Assembly: GCA_018881555.1 (NCBI GenBank)
Contig: JACAXG010000264.1
Location: forward strand, 75,775-139,774
DNA from: Amblyornis subalaris
Lineage: Eukaryota > Chordata > Aves > Passeriformes > Ptilonorhynchidae
DNA: 64,000 nt
Reading direction: 5' to 3'
Shown here: positions 59,201-64,000 of the stretch, in pieces
How positions within the stretch are numbered: the stretch's first letter is position 1
How the letters are laid out: every line of letters starts with the position of its first letter
The notes under the pieces: model-generated
Databases searched by the model: none
The model's input: the letters and a program-made list of their open reading frames with translations, nothing else
Told to the model about the DNA's origin: nothing
Translations under genes and position numbers: made by a program

Positions 59201-62200
59201 ATATTCATTCTCTTGCTTGAGGATGCTAGAAAAAACTCCAAAACATATTTCTTTTCCACAGATACATATACTGAGAAGAAACTTACTCAAAACTTGGACT
59301 CAGATAATTCTTTCTTCATGGTCCATTGGAGGCTTGCTGCTAATTACGGCATTTGATTCTCACCTGGCATAAACACAGCAGCCTGGTGACTCCTAGAGCT
59401 AACCTGCTGCAAACAGGTGGGCACCCTGTTTCTGGGGTCTGGGGTCNGTTCCCGAGATATGTATTGTCTCTCTAGCATGGTTTGTGTTGCACTAGTTACT
59501 GAGCTGTACTGAGGCTGGATCTCACCTGTAGCTTGCAAGGCTAGGGTAAACCACGTGATGGTGTAGAAGATAAATGCGCNGTGGCACCCAGTTTGCAGGG
59601 TGTCTACGAAATAATGTGTCTCTCTGGAAGTCTCTCCCCCTGACAGCACAGCTCCCAGCTGCTCCGGTTTGCCAATGTATCCCTCTGTGTGCCTGGGTCT
59701 CAGGGGGTGCAGGTGGGGTTGTGAAAGCACCTTGGTCTCCAGTGGGATCCCACAATATTCTCACTCCACATAGAAGCGAAGTGCAAAGCAATTTTGGAGG
59801 GACCAGTCGGCACAGATCAAAGCTGTGCCTGGGAGCACCGTCTGCCATCTGCTTCCATCGGGGCTGTGGCATCAGCTGCCCAGGAGAAAGCATCGGCACT
59901 CATGTTCCAGGCAAACAGAGGCTTTTGTTCCCAAAAGCAAATAACCTTATCTTGGGGAAACGCTTTCACACAGTTATTTGAATCAAATAGGAAGTCTGTG
60001 GTATTTTACTTTGCTATTAAAATGAGCGTTTGGCTGTTTTTGCAGATGCTCAATGCATGAATGAAAACTGGAAGCTTGATGTGTTTTAAAACAGAAATTT
60101 TCCACTAGGTTCAAGCTGTTCCATTATATTTACATACTTGTAATTATGTGTACTTATATTGTGCTCCCTCTCTATATACACATATAATTATATTGGGGTG
60201 TGCATATCTATATATATATACACACAGCTACTTATTCATCCTAGTAAACAGACCTGCATTATTTACTTCCTTACATTAAAGCTGGTCACATAAGAAATCT
60301 GTAGGCACAGAACATCTCTGCAGGTTCATCACTCATGCTGAGAAAGGAAACAAAAGGGGAGGGAGAAAGCAAAAGGAAGAAAAAAAACCCCCAGAAATCT
60401 CCGCATTAAATTTGTTGCCTCCGATGAAAGGTGCCAGCGCTGTGAGGGTGACTCAGAGGAGAGCTGCAGAAGCCAAGGCTTCGGCTCAGAGTAGATAACC
60501 AAGTTGATACAGGTGGAATCAGACTGGAAATGTCCAGAAGCAAGATGAGTGCAGTGCTACAGTAAGAATCAGCTTCCCTAGAGCCATTGGGAGCCACAGG
60601 GGTGCCTCCTGGGGAGACCTGGGGAAAAGGGAAATAAATTTCACATTGGAGAAGGGAAATTTCCGAAGAATGGTTTCCCTTCTACTCACCCCTGCAGAAA
60701 GGTGGCTTTATATCTTCCCCAGCTCATGCTTTAGGCTAAAGGCTACCTTTGAAGCCACAGAAGATGGGATTGGGTGTGGCAGAGGTGCTGATGATTTGTA
60801 TAGCTTGAAAAGTGCAGCATGAAGATTTAAGGAGTAAAACTAAACACAGAAAATAAGAACAGAATTTTCATGGGTTTTTTAATTCCTGGGAATTTCCCAG
60901 TGGATTCTCTTGCACTTTGCCTTCATTAGCTTATAAGACTCATTTTCCATTAACCTGAGTCAAAATTGTTGCAGGATAACTACAGGCTCAGAAAGTCAGT
61001 CCTGCTGGTCTATGTCTGTGGTATTTTTATATCTCACTAGAATACAAAAATGCCTTCTCTTCTGGTATTTCTCTGCAGAAAGCTTTGGGAGTGATTACAA
61101 TCCAACAGCAATTGCTCTTCCTTCTCCAACATATCTGGAGATCAGTTATGCCCTCTAAGCACCTGTATTCCACAAAAACAACAAGAAAATTGCTGCATCT
61201 CAATCGGAACATTATTATTTTAGGGCAGGGCTGGTTTGCTCAATGCTTCTGTTAGGCACCTCTGTTGTAAACTGCTGATGGCTGTGCCTGATAAACCCAT
61301 CAGACATGAAATTTTTCATTTTGACTGTCTGTCTCAAGCTGATTTTTCATTCCTAACTTGCTGCCAAAGTAGTTCCACTGTTTTCCAAAATGGAGCCAGA
61401 GATGAATGTACTATTTCACCTGCATTAAAACATCCTGGCAGAATTGTATACTTGTGCAGGTAATGCACACAGAGACCCAATAGTGGCTTCACGAAAACAC
61501 CCAGGAAGTCGCACTGGTGTCTGGCACTTCAGAGTCTTTTTGACTGCTGGCAAATGCCAGAGGAACCCAGATATGTGCCAGCACAAAGCATCTCACCCCG
61601 ACTGCATACAAGTGAGAGGATGTCCAAAGCTGCTGCCAGCTCTCCTGTTAGCTCAGGTGGCAGAGGTCCCTTCATTTGAGCTCTCGATTCCCCCTTGGAA
61701 GGTGTCCCTGGAACCACACACAGCACAGTTTGTGTCCTGGGGGGCCTGGATTCCTGTTTTTTGACCCCAGAAAACGACAAATTATTGTGTTCTAAGAGTG
61801 CCAGGCTTGCAAAGCCAGGGTAGCCTTGCTGCAGCCTCTTTTGACACTCTGATAGAGCCTTTAATTACACAGTCACGCAGTGTTTTCCCCCCACAGGACT
61901 CCTGTGTCTTTCAGGGCTTGGGATGGCTGGTGCTTTCCTAATGAGCATCTGTTCAATATTTGGTTTTCTCCACCTTTCGCAGCGTGTGGTTCTAGGGAAC
62001 ATTATTCAAATCCTGCTATGAATACAGAATTATTCATTTGTTTGTAGCCTTTTCTTTTCTCAGTGCTCCTTGCTTAACACCTCTGTGCTTCACAAATGTA
62101 ATTTTGCAAGCCTCAGGTAAGGGGGGAGAAAGGAGAAACAAAGAGTAAGGCAGAAGAAGCCATTCCACTAACATGAGGGGATTTGATTTCAGATGTGTGC

Positions 62201-63030
62201 CTTGCAAAGTAAATGTACAAATAAATCTAAACATTTATCTGGTTATTTAATGAAAAGATGGGGGACAGCATGCAGCAGGGTTCCATGTGCTGGCAGCAGG
62301 AGGGCTGCATGCAGCTGCAGTGCTGCTGCCTGAGCAGGACTGTGCAGCCCTTGCCCTTCCCCTTGAATGGGGCACCTGCTGTGCTGCGAGGTAATGATGG
62401 ATGGTTTCCAAGTCCCTTTACCTGCTCTCTTCCACTCATAAACCTGGCNTGTTTTAGCAAATTCCAAATCTTCACAAGGGTGAGAAGGAAGGAGGTGGCA
62501 GCCATAATACATTCAGTAATTTATGGCTGCCCTTTCAGTGCATGCTAATAAAGTCAATGGTGTTTGAAGCTGTGTGCTGGAAAAACTTGGATTAGGCTGT
62601 TCAAAACAGTCTGTTTAACCTAATCTACTCATTGTCATCAAGATTTAAAATTAACAAATTCTCACAGTTCCCGAAATTGAATTGGAAGTAGTCTGATTTT
62701 GTTTTGGCTGAGGTCCAAGGACTGTTTGAAGGGTGGAGCTGCAGAGAGTGATACTGACTGACTCCAGGTGACTGCTGTACCAATTAAGCTCCTGAAGGTA
62801 GGTCAGGTCACCAGCAGTAGCTGGCAGTCTCTTAATATGATTATGACTTAGGTCTGGTTTTCAGAGTGTCTTCAGACAAAGCTGATACATGTCGATTCAA
62901 GCAAGTTTGCAGTAGGAAGCTGCAGACACTCACAGGTCTTCATATATTCACTTTCTTGTTTTTCATGGATAAGATTTGCCTTCAGAAATTCAAGGTTCCT
63001 GAAACTGAAAGAAAGTCTCAAACAAGAAAG
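56275..63030. other. Gene-free interval with small assembly ambiguities
   Basis: No gene was recognised. Ambiguous bases cluster at 56752-56753 and at 57660 and 57668-57670, where the sequence may be slightly wrong. A TA/CA-rich microsatellite region lies at about 60170-60230. Chance open frames of up to 138 codons occur and are not called. Confidence 0.45.
60170..60230. repeat. AT-rich microsatellite region
   Basis: Imperfect runs of TATA and CACA (ctatatacacatataattata, then tatctatatatatatacacaca) are a simple repeat with no inferred function. Confidence 0.8.
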
Positions 63031-63039
63031 ACTTACCTT

Positions 63040-63560
63040 GGTGGAAGAGGATCAGGACAGGGAACACTTAAACCAACTGGACACAGAGAAGTCTGTGGGA
63101 CCTGACAGGTGAAGCCAGAGCTGACAATGTCATTGTGAGACCACTCTTAATTGTCTTTGGAGGGTCACATCAGCTGGGGGAGGTTACTGAGAATCGGAGA
63201 AAAGCAGATGTCCTACTTTCTTCAAGAAGGACAAGAAGGAAGACGCAGGGAGTTACAGGCCAGTCAGCCTCGCCTTGATCTCTGGGAAGGTGATGCAGCA
63301 AATGCTTCTGGGAACCATTTCTAAATGTGTGGAGGATGAGAAGGTGACTGGGCGTAGTGAGCGTGGATTTACAAAGTGAAGATCACATCTGACCATCCCA
63401 GTAGCCTTCTAGAGTGTGTTGACTGGCTCAGTGCATGAGCAGAGAGCAGTATGTTTTTTATCTTGACTTTAGCAAGGCTTTCAACACTCCTTCAGTGATG
63501 AAGTACAGGCTATAGAAAAGGATGANGGGATGAGACTAGACTGTCTACAGAGGCTAGTTC
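63040..63560 (+). mobile_element. Decayed CR1 ORF2 (reverse transcriptase) fragment
   Basis: The segment corresponds to the reverse-transcriptase part of a CR1-type LINE. It begins near 'gaggatcaggacagggaac', contains YRPVSL (63254-63271), the stretch 'gggaaggtgatgcagcaaatg', and a motif-A-like YLDFSKAFNT (63459-63488). YRPVSL is in a different frame from the motif-A stretch, so at least one frameshift separates them, and the copy is dead. In an intact copy motif A reads DFSKAFDT; here the second aspartate is N. It is cut off both upstream and downstream, with no CR1 3' end in the window. Confidence 0.85.
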
Positions 63561-64000
63561 CAGCCTCAACTATTCCATGGTTCCAAAACAGGAGCAGGCT
63601 TTAGTCTTCTATCTTAATACAAGTGATTATATTTTGTTTTCAGCAAGCACATTCTGAATGCATGCAGGATAATTGTATGAGTTGCCTCAGGTATCACTCA
63701 CATATCATTTTGCTTTGAGAAGAGACTTTTGCCTTTGATGAAAATGATAAAACCTTAAGTGAAAAAGACAATGGATAACACCATTGGTAATTGGCAGAGC
63801 AGTCTTCTCCCACATCCAGACCTAGCAGCTGCCTTTTAGGTCTGTTATCCCCTCTGACAAGCCAGGGTGGTGTTTGCATGAGAGCACCCTCCAGCCAGCT
63901 CCTTAGGAGCCAGTACAGCACAAAGCCGCTTGTAGCTGTGTACTTCTCAATGAACACTGAGGGGCTACACTCAGCCTGGGAGCTGGGTCAACCCTGATGT
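63561..64000. other. Intergenic sequence at the window end
   Basis: No gene or repeat was recognised in the last 440 bases. Short open frames on both strands overlap and appear random. Confidence 0.5.

Noticed and set aside
1..64000. tRNA, rRNA, CRISPR arrays or bacterial-type operons
   Set aside because: None was seen. The window is a vertebrate nuclear locus with spliced genes and intergenic DNA.

Overview
The window looks like nuclear DNA from a bird. It carries vertebrate spliced genes, several CR1 LINE copies typical of birds, and an endogenous-retrovirus-type solo LTR. The gene order NAP1L1 then PHLDA1 on the same strand matches the order I recall at human 12q21. The species cannot be fixed from the sequence. 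Isolated ambiguous bases occur throughout, suggesting a draft assembly.

Layout. Positions 1-6088 hold the last six coding exons of NAP1L1 (+ strand), a histone chaperone. All have canonical GT/AG borders, two are microexons (20 and 33 nt), and the reading frame runs without a break to the C-terminal CKQQ. A 3'UTR with a good poly(A) signal at 6756 follows. Positions about 6.8-14.1 kb are AT-rich with no gene and no repeat that I recognise. A dense CpG island at about 14.2-15.4 kb contains PHLDA1 (CDS 14672-15139, + strand), which encodes a short PH-domain protein. Its only intron visible here (15145-15239) lies just after the stop codon, and a long AT-rich 3'UTR appears to follow, ending near 18.35 kb or 20.42 kb.

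The remaining 44 kb or so (20.4-64 kb) looks like a gene desert. I found no convincing coding gene in it. What can be supported is transposon debris: a 367-bp solo LTR with a perfect 6-bp target duplication (42492-42858), CR1 3' ends (43.2-43.6 kb minus, 49.8-50.0 kb plus, 51.85-52.17 kb minus), a decayed CR1 reverse-transcriptase segment (63.04-63.56 kb), two weak MIR-like SINE remnants, and simple repeats.

The two genes are not known to work together. NAP1L1 is a constitutive nucleosome-assembly chaperone. PHLDA1 is a stress- and growth-factor-induced gene linked to apoptosis and Akt signalling. The most interesting signals are at PHLDA1: an upstream peptide resembling the human N-terminal extension lies in a different frame from the PH domain, and the long proline/glutamine/histidine tail of the human protein is almost absent. 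Three inverted repeats (17.1, 17.6 and 19.4 kb) lie in or near the PHLDA1 3'UTR, one with a perfect 17-bp stem. I saw nothing that amounts to a wholly new biological system.
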